Assembly (NCBI GenBank): GCA_023055505.1
Contig: JALIRH010000002.1
Span: 744,001-808,000 of the forward strand
Direction of reading: 5' to 3'
Source of the DNA: Callipepla californica brunnescens
Taxonomy: Eukaryota > Chordata > Aves > Galliformes > Odontophoridae
DNA: 64,000 nucleotides
Program-made: the position numbers and the translations under genes
Notes under the pieces: generated by a model
The model's database searches: none
Seen by the model: only the letters and a program-made list of their open reading frames with translations
What the model was told of the DNA's origin: nothing
Part shown: positions 48,997-61,890 of the stretch, one piece after another
How the letters are laid out: every line of letters starts with the position of its first letter
Numbering within the stretch: position 1 is the first letter of the stretch

Positions 48997-51900
48997 TTTT
49001 TTTTCATCACAGCATAACTGTGTTGTGCTATTCAGGCTTGACTTTACTTCATAGAACAATGTCTGGCACCAAATGTGACCCAAAAAAAGCTCTTCCACTG
49101 ACATCATATATCCAAAGGGTACTCAATTTCAGAACACCTCCAGGGTTCCCAGCAACAGGAATACAAGCACTAGACGTGCTGACACAGGTCTGTATAATAT
49201 GGATGAGATAGGAATTTCTCCTTTTTCCGCTGATTTGTCACCCAGGTAAGCCCCTAAACACCATGCAAAGTGCTGTCATCATGCACTATGAAGGTCATCA
49301 TACATGACAGATTTCATCACACATGACAAGAAGTTCAGTGTTGGTGGAGGACAACCAGGAAGCAAGCACTGGCTCTGTGCCTGGTACTCACAATAGCTCA
49401 TCTGGGACCTAACCCTGGCTCCAGGGCCTGCTCCAGCATAAGATGTAATCCGCAATTAGATAACCTGCAGACACTGCTCTTGGGAACAAGAAACTCTCTT
49501 TCTGAAGTCTAGAGGAAATGAGTGCAACAAAACTCTGGGAGACAAATCTTCCGAGAGAAGAAAGCAATATCATATAAAATGTTTAAGCAGGTTGATTTTG
49601 CCCTTTCAAACTTATTTTTACAGATTTCATCAATTCACTTTCTCACAAGCACCAGCACATGTGTGACACTAGGCAGGTGATCTGGCCAGTGTCAATTCTA
49701 TGCCACACTTAAACAAGAAATGACAGCTATGCAGTCCTCACCATACTTCTAAGGTATTTGACAGAGCACAACAGGCTGATTTTGGATTTGCCTCTTATAG
49801 TCTTTAAAAGGAAAGAAGTTGTCTTGGCTCATTTTTCCTTTTATTTTGTCTCTTTTAACACAAAAATCCTGAACTTTCCAGTTCTTTTGTTTTGCTCATC
49901 TAGGTATTTTATTGCTCCCAACCCATCTCCATTCTCTTACTTAAGGTCATTTTGTTGTTCTGCTTTGTTTGAAAGCAATCCAATACAGAATAGCATAGAG
50001 CAGTAAACATATGCCTTTCTTCTTAACCCTTGTGTTTCTGTTTCCTATAGGTGCTTTCACACACATGGACATACTTCCAATTGTATTTTACCCCTACAGA
50101 ACTTAGTATTTCTACTACAAAACTTCAGAAATCCAGCACCTTGCCTACAGCTTCACTATGACACATTTTTGATGGAAGAGACAGGAAAGGACTGGAATGC
50201 TTCTTCTCTTCCCAGAATGACCAGGCTTTTAATGCCCTGCACTTGTAGAGAAGTCTCCAGGCACAGAAACCTTTGCAGGAGGCTTCAGAATCTCACTGCA
50301 TTTCAGAGGAGACCAGGAACGGAAACAAAGCTACAACGTGTGTCCAAATTTCAGGCAGGAAAAGGAGATAAGGACTGGAGATGGGATACCTGCTACACAG
50401 GTATAGGATCATCCAGCAGACGGAGCTGGAGAAAAGGCCACAACTTAAGGCCAATAGGCATATAGAAGATGCCAAAAACAAAACTGGAGTTAAAATAATG
50501 ACAGCATGGCTTCAAGGTTCACTCAGCACAAGGCTGGAGATATACACACCAACCACATATTCCAGACAAGGACAAAAAGGTCAGGTTTGGGTAGAGGAGC
50601 TGGTTTGTAATACTGGAGGGCATCATTCTAGATTGACCTTTCTTTGGAGGTATTCTGGTTGTTCTAGGCAAGGACACTTCAATAGCAACAATCAGAATAC
50701 AACTTTTTGCTTGAGTAATGACCTCTGCTTAAAGCTTCACAGTTCAAAAAGCCTAGAATAAACAAGCAAGACAGAGTGTGAGTCATACAGAATGGAATTA
50801 GTAAGAATGCTGCTGCAGATACCAATTGGGCATGCAGCAGTCAGTGAACTACTTTCACCTTAACGGTTCCGGGAAAGACGGAAATCTGACATGTTGACAC
50901 CAATTACAAACAGAAGTTCATAAATCTGTCAGCCTGACTATGACTGCACGCTCCTGACTTCCTCTTGGACTGATCAGACAAAGATCCTGTTTTAGTATAC
51001 TGCAGCCAAAGGCTGTGCACCCACACATTCAGGAGCATCAGTTATCTTGGGTTTGTTCCCATGGGCTGCAGCAAAGAATGTGTCGTCAAGGTGGTGGACA
51101 GTAAGTGAGCATTTTGGTACTATAGACAGCAAGAAATTCCGAAGAAACATCTATGGCTTGGATTGCCAATGAGAAAACTTGTGTCTGGAGCTGCCTGTGA
51201 TGAACGTGCCTGAAGATCTGCTGGCAACTCTGATCCTGAAGTGCCCAAAGGGGCTTCAGGAGGAGAATGCTCTACACAAGGCTGGAGAAAATAGGTATTC
51301 TGTGTCTTACACTGAGATGGCCTTGGCAAGTGGGACAGCTTCCACCAAGGTTAGGCTCCTCATTCTCCTCGGCAGAACACTTCTCCAGAGAATGATGTAG
51401 CTAATGAAAAGAAAGGACTCTGTCCTCTTCTTGTGACATCTCTTCAAAGTGGTTTTAGCACATTTGCTCTCGGAAGATATTCTGCTCCACCAGCAGGAGA
51501 AACACATCATTTTGTAAACACCACTGGGGTATAGGTGCCTCAGAGAAATAACCCTGGCCGGAGTCAGGCATTGTCCCCAAGCCCTGACACAGAGAAGATA
51601 CAGCCACCTGGCTACACAAATGCTGAGCAAGCTTTCAGCAGTCCCACGTTTCAAACTCCCAAAGTGCCAGTTCAGCCCTAAAGTCTTGCATACCTAGTAA
51701 TTCCAGTTTTAATTGCTGCACTGGTCCCTGCTAACACACTCTCTTGACCCGTGAAGGGAACTGCCATAATCTTCATTTCCTTATTTTCAACTAGCCATTT
51801 CTCCCCAGCACACAAAAAGCCATGTAATACGTAACTCTCGCATTAATTTGCTTTCAGTTCCAGCTGCTTCCTTTTACCTCCGAAGGTAAAAGGATTACCT

Positions 51901-53371
51901 TGAGCATATCTCTTTACCTGAATCCACTTTTTCCCAGCACAGACCACATTCCTGCTGCTGGATTTTATCCCTTCTGACTTTCTCACTGCCTCCGAGGATA
52001 TATTTTTCCATCTTGCATTTGCAATATAATATTTACACTTCAGCAAAGTCATTCAACAAGCCCCCAGTCTACAAGGCTGGATCATTCAGCAGTGTTTGGC
52101 TGTACATTCCTTTAGAACAAAAAACCCTGAAATCAGACAGCCCCGGCTTTGCCAGCCTCCTTACCAAGGCTGTGGTATGGGAGATGTGGGAATGACTAGT
52201 TTGCTTTTAGAAGAATTTCTTCACCTGGTGCTTTTTCCATACCATCTACCATGGTGCATCGGTCCCTAGGCACTCTGTCCACCTGTTCTACTTGTAGCAT
52301 CCTGCAATTATTGCTGTCCCTACCCAGTCATTACAGTACTACTGGGATGACATCACATCCCATCCTGAATTGTGTTCTGTCACTCTGAGATCCTCTTTCT
52401 TCCTTCCTAGCAGAAGAAATAATTCTTTCCACAAAGCGATGGAACTGCTAATGTTAAATTTGTTGGGGTGGGGAAACCAGAGAGCTGTAGGTGTTTGTAT
52501 GTGTCTGCTGGGGATGGATGGAGCACACAGAGCACCAAAGGAATAGGAGGGATGAAACAACATGCTGTACCTTCCTGATAACCAGATATGCCATGAGATT
52601 GCTCACATATGGACTATAAAAAGTCAGCCTGACTCTTACACATAACGCATGAACTTGTCTGTTGGGCACTCTGACACAGGCATCTTGTGAGTTCATGAGA
52701 ACGATGGTGCACAGAACAACTGAATTATATTCAGGCTATTGCAAAGCTGAAACTTGACAGGTTTTGTGCAAAGAACCAAAGGAAGAAAAAGCACTAGCAG
52801 CCCAATTCAGTGGAAGACATTACACCACAAAAACACACCACTCATACTCAGTTCCTGCTAGAATAACTGACAGTGATAAATAAAAATGAGCCATAAAAGA
52901 AATGAGGGAAGGGGGAGCTTGTGGGAACAGATTTGGTTTCAAAGTAGAGGACTGAACACACACTGAAAAGTCAGGAGCTGGAATTTCTTCCAACAAGACT
53001 CAGACTCATTTGCCAGAAAATGCTGCTTCTGCAGAATTAAACACAGCTGTGGCACACGGAGTTTGTCAAACCTGCATTCCTAGACTCCCTTCATCAGCAA
53101 ACTTCAGTCTCCCTCCCTCGGCGGCCACTATCCAGCTCATTTCCTGCAAGACTTTGCTATTTCTCTGGGACCTACTGAACCTGGGTCACAACTGCAACCC
53201 TTCTGATTGGACAACTCTATACTCTGAAGACCCGTCCTGCCTGGTAGCTCACTGTCCCATGCTGTCTCCGCTGCTTGGCCTTGTACTTTCAAAATTTCCA
53301 ACTCTCTGTGCCTAATCCCATTTGGGATCTAGTAAACAGGTCAGAAAATTGGTTGCTTACTTGCTTGGGTC
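48997..53371. other. Intergenic, no gene seen
   Basis: The longest stretch without a recognised repeat or gene. It contains short open frames (for example 50381-50761, 126 codons) without family features. Ancient regulatory elements of the downstream LY6E could be here but none is visible. Confidence 0.4.
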
Positions 53372-53440
53372 TTAGAATAATATAATCATAGAATCATCGA
53401 GGTTGGAAAAGACCATCAAGTTCATCTTGTTCATCTAGTT
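53372..53440 (-). mobile_element. CR1 3'-terminal fragment
   Basis: 'AATCATAGAATCATCGAGGT' and TGGAAAAGACCATCAAG, about 650 nt upstream of the LY6E ATG. Confidence 0.8.
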
Positions 53441-53819
53441 TTGTATACATGGGGCTGTGGATGCCGCATGCATGAAAAGAAGGCATCACACATGCCAGGA
53501 ATCTTGCACATATGTATGGGTTTGTGCAGGCATGAAGGGGCTATGCACAGAGGGAGCTGCACACACACCGCATGCAGGGTGTTAGTGGATGTATCAGGTG
53601 CACACGTGCACGCAGGGGATATGTACATGCGTGTTTTGGGGTCACAAATACAGTGGGTGAAAAGAGCTGTGAATGCAGAGTGTTGCTCACGAGAAGAGTT
53701 ACACGAGTGACATCCTGCATGAAAGGGGTCCTGCGGATGAATGCCCTTCCCCCAGGGAAATCGAGAGAACGTGAAAGGGGGGTGGAAAAAACCTTAAAGT
53801 GGGGGCAGGGAAGTAGGGG

Positions 53820-54180
53820 GCCAAGGGACAGCCCGCTCTGCTCCCACACAACCTCCGACACAACCCCGCGCACCAAACCGCCCTCCCACACCCACCCTAT
53901 TCCCGGCCCCCGGAGCGACGGAGCGGGGAAACGAAACTAGCGAAGGCCGGGGAAGAGGAGGGGGAGGGCGGTGCAGGGTGCGGAGGCGGGCCGCTGGGCG
54001 GCGCCGGTGGTCTTTTCCCGCCTCCAGCGCTCGGACCTACCGCCAGCCTTGCGCTCTCATCGCTTCTTTGCGCATCTCGTTGGCCCCATCGCTGCACCAT
54101 GAAGGCGTTTCTGCTCGCCGTGTTGGCTGCAGTGCTGTGCGTGGAAAGAGGTAAGAGAGCTACCTCCAGATATCACCGCC
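53820..54180. promoter_or_regulatory. LY6E: CpG-rich promoter region of LY6E
   Basis: Dense CpG dinucleotides and high GC contrast sharply with the rest of the window, covering the 5' flank and exon 1. GC boxes: GGGCGG at 53966-53971, GAGGCGGG at 53983-53990 and GGGCGG at 53996-54001. No TATA box occurs 50-70 nt upstream of the ATG, unlike genes 1-4. A lower CpG density continues to about 54.58 kb. Confidence 0.85.
53926..53938 (+). promoter_or_regulatory. LY6E: Interferon-stimulated response element (ISRE)
   Basis: GGGAAACGAAACT fits the ISRE/IRF consensus RNGAAANNGAAACT without mismatch and lies 161 nt upstream of the LY6E ATG, next to the GC boxes. ISGF3 or IRF binding is inferred from the motif and from the known interferon induction of LY6E in vertebrates. 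Confidence 0.8.
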
Positions 54181-57100
54181 TTTTCCCGAGGTCCTCCAAG
54201 CTTTTTCCAGCCCCTGCTTTGGGGGCGAATTAGGGGGAGGTGGTAGGGTCTGCGTCTTGCAGGGGGTGGTCTGGAAGTTGTAGGCATGCGGGAGGGGGTG
54301 AGGGTTATGAAAGAGGTGGGGGAAACAGGGCTGAGCCATGAACGGGGTTGGCGGAGGTTTTGGGAGATGCGGGGGGACCTCTCAGCAGTGTTCCCCTTAC
54401 AGCTGGAACTTCAGTGCCTGTATTATAGGTATGCACCTCCAGCTGCGTACGTCTGCATTTTGGAGCTTCTCCCAGTTGCCGCTTGAACAAAGAGCAGGGG
54501 TGGCTCCGCTCCCCCCTTTCGCTGCAGCGTGTTGGGATAACGGCGCCGAAATGGGTTGGGATGCTGCCGACGGGAAGGGAGGAAGGAGTGGAGGGGAGAT
54601 AGAGCCCTGCCCCAGTAATGGCAGATGGGGCAAAGTGTGGGGAGAACCGTTTGTGATTCTCTCTTGTTCCCCAGCGTTCTTAACCACAGGCTGATATGGC
54701 CAGCGGGTGGGGAGGTGGCACCCCCGAGGGACGGGGCCCTGTGGAGCACGTTTTGGAGTTGCTCTTGAACCCAGTGCCAGCGTGCTTCATGTTGTTGGGT
54801 GTGAAACTGCAAGTTGGCTAAGTTGCAGGTCTGCAGTCTCCATGACTCAATTTTTGCCTAGCCTAACTCCATGGGGTGATGCAAAACACTGTTGTTTTTG
54901 TATGGCAGCGCTTGGAGAAAGCCAGACAAAGAGCAAACCGAGGGAAACCCTCTTGTCAGGAAACACTCGAGGACACCAATGAGAATAAACTAGTTTTCTG
55001 CACTTCTTTTATCCCCTTTCTCTTGGGATTTGTGAAACAACTGGCAGTTTAAGCGCTGGGTCTCCATCAGAGGCCAGTGGGCATGTGCTCAGGCCTAGGC
55101 AGGAAGAGGTTAATGCATTTCTCCCCCCCCCCTCCCAGCCCTTTCCAAAAAACCACTTCCACTTAAGATTAGGTTCAGACCCAGGCAGAAGGGTTTGCTG
55201 TGAGTTTGTTTTATCTGCAAACATTTCCAACACATCCAGGGAGTTTTTTCGTTTGGTGTTCAAAGTGCCCCGAAGAGCTGGTGTACTGTATGTAAGAATC
55301 TTGTCCCTTAGGAAAGAACATTTGGCGTAGGGATGAATGGAGAACTGCCGAAGCAACAGCATTTTTCACTGGTGCTGCTGAGCTTTGGAGCGGGCTTTTA
55401 AAGGCTTTTTTTTGTTGTCCCTGCATTGCTCTTTGCAAGAAGGGATTCAACTTCTTATCTGAAGAATTATACCAAATGATCTGCTCTACTTTGGAAGCCT
55501 TTTGTTCCTCCAAGGAGCCAAGCAGCAAACAAATAAACACATAAATTCTTCCCATTGAAGAAAACTGCCTTTTCTAGTTGATGAAAACGAGGCTTTCCTT
55601 TTGCATTGTTCAGTCTGGTTTTTTATTTTAGCCTTGAGCTCCAACTCTTTGCTCTGTCTCCAGCTGCGTAAAATAATTCTGCTCCCCTCTTGTGCCTTTT
55701 GTCTGAAGTATGCAGCCTGTTTGCTCTCAACTCTGCAGTCGGTCATTTAGTTCTGTTTTGCCTAAGCAGAAAGCAGCAGTGGTTAATTAAGACTGAATAT
55801 TTCCTCTCTTAAACTATGCTGCAAGACTTACCCATCCTGGAAGGATTTAGTCTATGTTAAGACAAAGGGTAATAGATGCGACAAAGGAAAAGGTGTGGAC
55901 AGGACAGTGTTAAGAACATAGATTTAGTGGCAGAGGACTTAATGCCTAGAGGCACTTTTATTAGTACATACAAATATTTCTGATGCGTATGTATCTGTAA
56001 TCTTTAAGGCATAATGAACAGTACTGCATCACTCAACTTGTGTGTTCTGCATAATGAACAAATACTTATGGGAATGTACGTGCTACCATAATGTTCACAG
56101 GAAGCCTATAATCCACTTAATTCCTGCTTGCAGATGATTCCCATGAAGTGGAATGAATCGCTTTGCCTCAGTTTGCCATCAGGGTGGTTGCAGGAAGAAG
56201 GGTTTGAGATAGTCACCTGAAACTTGAGAGCAGGGACATACCGGGGGTAGTGGGAAAAGTGGGAGCCAGGCTTTCCTTGGATGTCCCAGGCCGATTTTTG
56301 GTCGACAAAGAGAAAAGCGACAATCCATGGAAATGGCATTGACAGTCAGTGATGGCCCTGCAATGATTGACTCAGTCCTGTCTCTCAGTTCTCTTCCTTC
56401 CCTAGACTCAAAGGCAAGGTCCACTTCAGAATGTTCCCTGGGGCCTTGACTCATCTGGTGGCCCTGTAATCCTGGCCGCTCTGTGTAGGTTGTGACTGCC
56501 CTGATGGCATGCTCGAGTAACACTACTTTGTTGCCAGGATCGTTGGCAGACTGATTATGATGGTTGAAGGCTCTATGAGACAGTTCAGGAAATTGTTGCT
56601 AGGGGGTTGTGGTGTTGGCTATGTCTCCAGAGTGTGACATTCAAGCCCGCCCACTAACCTGCTTTGATCTGTTTCTGTGAGATTTGCTATTGTGTTTTTG
56701 TTTTATTTCTTTCCCTGCTTTGGCCATTGCTGCTCAAAAATCATTCTTCTGAGCACAATTGTTATTTTTTTCCCTGATTTTCCTATATAGGGCATTTTGT
56801 ATTTTTCTGAGATAAACAAGATTGAGAAGAACCTCAAGAGGTCATGCAGGCCCATTGCAGAGTGGGACAGCTGCTATCAATATTTTTCCAATTTATTCTT
56901 CAAAATATACCATAGCAGGGACTGCGAAGCCTTAGCAAACTCATCCAGGGCTTCTCTGGTATCCCTTTCTTAGGATAATCTGTTTGCCGTGGGAATGAAA
57001 GGGATAAGAAGGAGGAAGAAGGCAGCTTTGTACTTCCTCCCATCCTGAATCTTTCTCTCCTCCATTTTGCAACCTATAAACAAAGAGGAGAAAGGCAGGG

Positions 57101-59448
57101 CCTCATGGAAGAGTTTGCAGTCTGAGTGCTCCAAAATCAGAGCCTGTCAAGCGTTGGGAACAGACATGCTCTGTCTGCGTATGTAGGTCAACAATTGCTG
57201 AGTGGATGTGATGTTCTTATATGTAAAATACAGAGAAGATCATCTGTCCACTGCAAAATACACGTGTCTGTGCTGAGTCACTGGTCCAGACTGTTTCTGC
57301 AACCATTTTCCTCCACTGTGTGCTATTTCCCAGTCTTCGCTTTTACATGGGCAGGCCTAAAGGATGTTGGATGGAAGCTAGCCTAGTGCAATCCATTCCC
57401 CTGGTGTAGGGAGTAGACCACATTAGGGGGTCTGCTATGTAAGAAATTATGCTCATTTGCTACCCTTTGCCCCAGATTAGAAGAATTACTTGCAAATGCT
57501 ACTGTCATAGTGCAATGACTCCCTGTTTAGCTAGGCAGTGCAAGTCTTTGCAGGCCATGCTGCAGTGTTGGGCTTACTCTCGCAAGGAAATCATTTCTAC
57601 CCTGTGTTAGCTTGAGCATGGCCTGAGCTTTGTGCCCTGCTGCCAAAGGCAGGCCATGAAAAGCTTAAACCTGTAGTCATATTGCACCTGGGGCATTTCC
57701 CATTAGTGACCACTGCAGCAAAGGTGAATAAGCCCAAATTTCAGGCTCCAGCCTGCAAGCCTGTGCTTGTTTTCATGTTTCAGGTTGCCATGGATGTGCT
57801 TTTAGTATAAATAGAAGAATACCATAAAGTAGCAGGCTGACCTGCAGTTGCATTGAGGTTTTAGTCGGCCAACCAACCAAAGTCTCCAACCAAGACCTTA
57901 AAGTGTATTCCTTCTGCTTGAACCCTCTAGTTGGCCAAATTTTGGGAACGAAAAGCCTGTCATAGATTGACAGCAAACGTGGGCTGTGGCTGGGTGCAGT
58001 GAGTGCTGAGTGTTGGAGGTAAGAGCCACAGCAGGGACATCTTCCCACTAGCCCTTCACTAAGATGTGCCTTTTCCTTTCAGCTCACACGCTCGTCTGCT
58101 TTTCGTGCTCGGATGCATCGTCCAACTGGGCCTGCCTGACACCTGTCAAGTGTGCGGACAATGAAAACCACTGTGTGACCACTTACGTTGGAGTGGGAAT
58201 CGGTGAGTGGTGTTGGTACCTCATGCCCTTCTTAGCTGGATCACCTAGGGAGGTGCAAAGTTTTCTTTCATTTAGTTGGAGAGTGGAAAAAGTGATGCTT
58301 GGCTGCTGAGTGTTGGACCATCCCAGGAGTGTTTTATGAGGATCTTGCTGCCAAACCAAGTCACGTTAAAACCCTTGTGCGTGCACTCATGCTGGCAGTC
58401 TGAAGGGAATTTAGGAGTGCAGCAAGGAGGTTGCTGATGAATCCAGTGGAAGGGTAGAGGATTTCCTCCACAAGAAATTTTTAGGGTTACCCTTCCTGCT
58501 TTTGCCCTGTACAAGTTGTTATTCAGGTTGTTATTTCTGAGTCCTTCCTTTGCTTTCCTCTCTGAGTGCAGCATGATTGCCAGGAATTTGCAGATTCTTT
58601 CACCAAGCATGTGCTTTTCACAGAAGGGAAAAGGCACCAGGAAAAATCTGAAGGCTCTCTTAGGAAAGTAGGCTGCTCTACCAGGTCTTCTGGTGGCACT
58701 GCAGAGCCCACGTCCCACCCTGGCTTGCCTCACTTCTCTCCACTGCCAGCATGCAGGAGGGAAGAGTGTTTCAAACACAGCTTTTGCAGCCCATGACGTG
58801 GGCGGCTTGTGCGTGCACAGATGGAGGCCAGGAGCTTTTTTAAACCTGTCACCTGCTATTGTCTTCCTGTTTCTTGTGCTCACTGGTAAATGCGAGCTGT
58901 GCCAAGCTCAGAGCACAGTGTTTGCCCCTTGAGTCCCTCTTCAGCTCTCCCTGTCTCACCTGAGGAGCCCCAGAATCAAGCTTGAGTGGGATTTTTCAGT
59001 TTTTTCCCCACCAAATTTCCAAATTCTGGCCAGCTGCCTGGAAGAGGTGTTGTGTAGTGTGGAAAGTCAGCGGGGGTGTTTCTTGAGGTGCAAGGGCTGA
59101 TGTAGGTTACTGAGAAACTCTACAACCTCTGTGCTGCTTGTCTTTTCAGTACTGTTGTTTCCTTTGCAAAACGTGATCAGAAAGCTGAAAAGTTTTAAAC
59201 TCATCTCCTCTCTTGCTTTTCTTCCCAACCTAAATTCAGGCAGCAAGTCTGGCCAGTCCATCTCCAAAGGCTGCTCTCCCATTTGCCCCAGTGCCGGAAT
59301 TAACCTTGGCATAGCGGCTGCCTCTGTCTACTGCTGCGACTCCTTCCTCTGCAACATCAGTGGCTCCAGCAGCATTAAAGCCAGCTATACTGTCCTGGCC
59401 TTGGGGATCCTGGTCAGCTTTGTCTACGTCCTCAGGGCTCGTGAGTGA
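54099..59448 (+). CDS. LY6E: LY6E, lymphocyte antigen 6E (GPI-anchored)
   Basis: Coding exons 54099-54150, 58083-58202 and 59240-59448 (52, 120 and 209 nt), phase-1 GT-AG introns, 126 residues. The signal peptide is about residues 1-20 (MKAFLLAVLAAVLCVERAHT). The mature part opens LVCFSC, with ten cysteines at 23, 26, 35, 41, 48, 69, 73, 89, 90 and 95, and LCN. CNISGSSS supplies a sequon and GPI-cleavage region before a hydrophobic tail (about 107-122). The sequence agrees closely with the avian LY6E/TSA-1/SCA-2 protein as I know it. LY6E is an interferon-inducible surface protein of lymphoid and other cells, involved in thymocyte biology and in modulating virus entry; the chicken gene has been studied as a Marek's disease resistance candidate. 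The ISRE and CpG promoter fit broad, interferon-raised expression. Its intact coding sequence and promoter suggest it is the parental-type member of the array. Confidence 0.95.
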
Positions 59449-60040
59449 TGGGGAAGGCCAAGGAAGACCCTGCGCCCTGGGAACCTCTGCACCTCTGCAA
59501 CATGGCGCCTTGTCTTCCATTGGCCGTCATAGGTCTTGTTAGCTGATGTCTTCTCTATTGCTGCCTACAAGGAGATCTTCTTCTTCTCAGCAGGCCTCCA
59601 ACAGTGATTGTTTCCCAGACTTTACGCTCTTCCAGTATCAGAGACTTGAGTGGCTGGGCCTAACCCTTCTCTTCCTCCTTCGGATATACCCCGCTGCACT
59701 CTAGCACTTCCCAGTGGATCGTTTTGGAAGGGTTCCTGCTTTTTTTAACCTGTGCCCCCAGTTTTTAAGGTTGCTTTAAACAAGGCTGGGACTCACCATG
59801 AAGCAATTGTCCCCAGACACTGCTCACTCAAGCATTCAGATGGCCCTGGAGGTGCCTGGCAACAGTATGCCCCAACATGTCCCCCCAGGCATGGGGAATG
59901 CATGACCCCAGAGGAGACAAATTCCCAGCCCCTGCAGCCAGAGCCTCTTTTTATAAATTTCTTCCAATCTTGGGCTGACTTTTTCTGGAAAACAAATGAC
60001 GTGTTCCTTGTCCCTCTGAGCTCTGTAAGTGCCAGACCTG

Positions 60041-60046
60041 AATAAA
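60041..60046 (+). terminator. LY6E: Polyadenylation signal AATAAA, LY6E
   Basis: The first canonical hexamer after the stop codon, giving a 3'UTR of about 600 nt, longer than in the paralogues. It is followed by a GT-rich stretch (GTACTGTGTGTGTTTCGTTG). Confidence 0.8.
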
Positions 60047-61795
60047 CATGCTCCTGTTGTTAACCTGAGCGGGGATGTGTACTGTGTGTGTTTCGTTGCT
60101 GCCACCAGAGAGATTAGGAACACTTGAGGAAAACTCAAATATTATGCGCAGCATGAGAGCTTCTTACCCTCTCAAGTGTCTTTTGAGTGCTCCATCTCAG
60201 CAGTTCACCTCTGAGCAGCAAGTTCACCTCCTCCCTGTCCCTCTTTCTGAGAGCCCTGATAAAATACCTTTTGGCCAGCATGCTTCACATCTCTTGGGCA
60301 TCGCTTTTTCCAGGTGCATTTTAGTGAAAAGTACCAGCCGTTGGGATCTGAATCAACCCCATTGTTCCTAACAGTGTGAATAAGCCCTGTACAAGTTAGT
60401 CTGTGCAATACTGAGACTTGGTGCCTCAATTTCACAGCTTACAGACTTGGGATTGTGATAATGGATAACATCAATATCTAAATGAAGCAGGCCAAAATGT
60501 CTATTTGCAAAATTTAATGAAGTCTGAGGCAAAGAGATCAGATACCTGCAATCCCTGGATGTTTAATGATGTCTGTGGACTACAGAAGGTGACTTCACCA
60601 AACCTGCCACTCCTGACTTCTAGATCCCAGGATTTTCCCAGGTCTCTCCACAGCATTGCTCCTGGAAACTCTCAACCATCCCATGTGAGATGTGTCTTCC
60701 TCCTGCTTCCATGTTGTGCTGGTTTCTTACCTACCTTTCCTACCTGCTTGATTCAAAATAAGCCAAAAGTGAGCCTTAATCTTAGGCAAAAACTTGCTGT
60801 CAGTTCCACAATTTGATGAGAAGTGCACTGGGCTTTATTTTCTTTTTTAGCAGCAAAAGTTGAGTGTAGCTTTTGACTCTCTTCAGCCATGCCCTCCTTT
60901 CCTGTGATTGTGTTTCTTTGTGTCAAAAAGAACAAACTCGCAAGTGGCACAGGCTGTTCAGTTATACCTCTGTCCCCACTTAAATGAGTAGTGAACAACT
61001 TTTCAATGAAAGATGAGTGCAGTTGTATAGACATCTCTCAACAAAAGCATTACAATGTCTTTTTCCCTCCAGTTTGCTCCCCATCTATTAGTTAAAATGT
61101 CATAGATGCTAATGATGGGGTATACAACAGGAATGGCTGGTCATTGTGAATGCAACCCACTATTAGGTGATGAGTCTGGTAAGAACGCATGGTAGTCTAT
61201 TATCTCACTAGGCTTGAGATGTGCCTTTGGTTGTCTCAACCTCCATTGTCTTCCAGGTTTAGCAAGGCTCAATCCTGCTTGAGGTGCACTGTGATCCAGT
61301 GTCCAGCCCTCTGCTATGTGCATTAGTATGTGGCAATCCATGGAAGAAGTTCACAGCGGTCAGGCAGTTAATGCTCCCTAGCTTCCCTGTGTCTAAGGCT
61401 TCAAGCCTCCCTCCTGAGAAGAATAGAAACCTTTTTTTCCAGGATAAATTTGTTCCTTACTGCTTCATGTGAGTAGACGGTGTAGTTCATGAGGGATTAG
61501 TGTGGATCAAAGGCATGGGGATGCCATCATGTGAGACCAAAGCAGCGCCAAGTGTTCTACCCATCAGCAACAGGACACTAGCTCTTCTTTTCTAGCTGCC
61601 TGGTAATCTTAGTTTTGGAGTCAAATTATTCTTACAACAGCAAGCAAAGAATTAGATTTATAAGCCATTGGCATAGTTATGTTCTAATGCATGTTCATAC
61701 CTTCACAAGGCTCCCCTGTGGCAGACACACTGGAGATGGTGCCATGGGATAAATCTATAAGCAGGACCAGAAGGCATGGTCACTTATTTCAGCCA
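60047..61795. other. Downstream flank of LY6E, no gene seen
   Basis: Only short open frames on both strands without domains, and no repeat recognised. Confidence 0.4.
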
Positions 61796-61890
61796 TATAA
61801 TTATAGAATATCACAAGTTAGAAGGGACCCATAACAGTCATTGAATCTAGCTCCTGGCTCTACTCAGGACCACCTGAAAGTCAGACCAAT
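61796..61890 (-). mobile_element. CR1 3'-end fragment
   Basis: 'TATAGAATATCACAAGTTAG', 'AAGGGACCCATAACAGTCAT' and 'CTCCTGGCTCTACTCAGGAC', the same subtype as the copy at 29600. Confidence 0.78.

Noticed and set aside
58272..58883. 203-codon open frame antisense to LY6E intron 2
   Set aside because: No recognisable domain; GC-rich intron sequence near a CpG-rich gene gives long chance frames.
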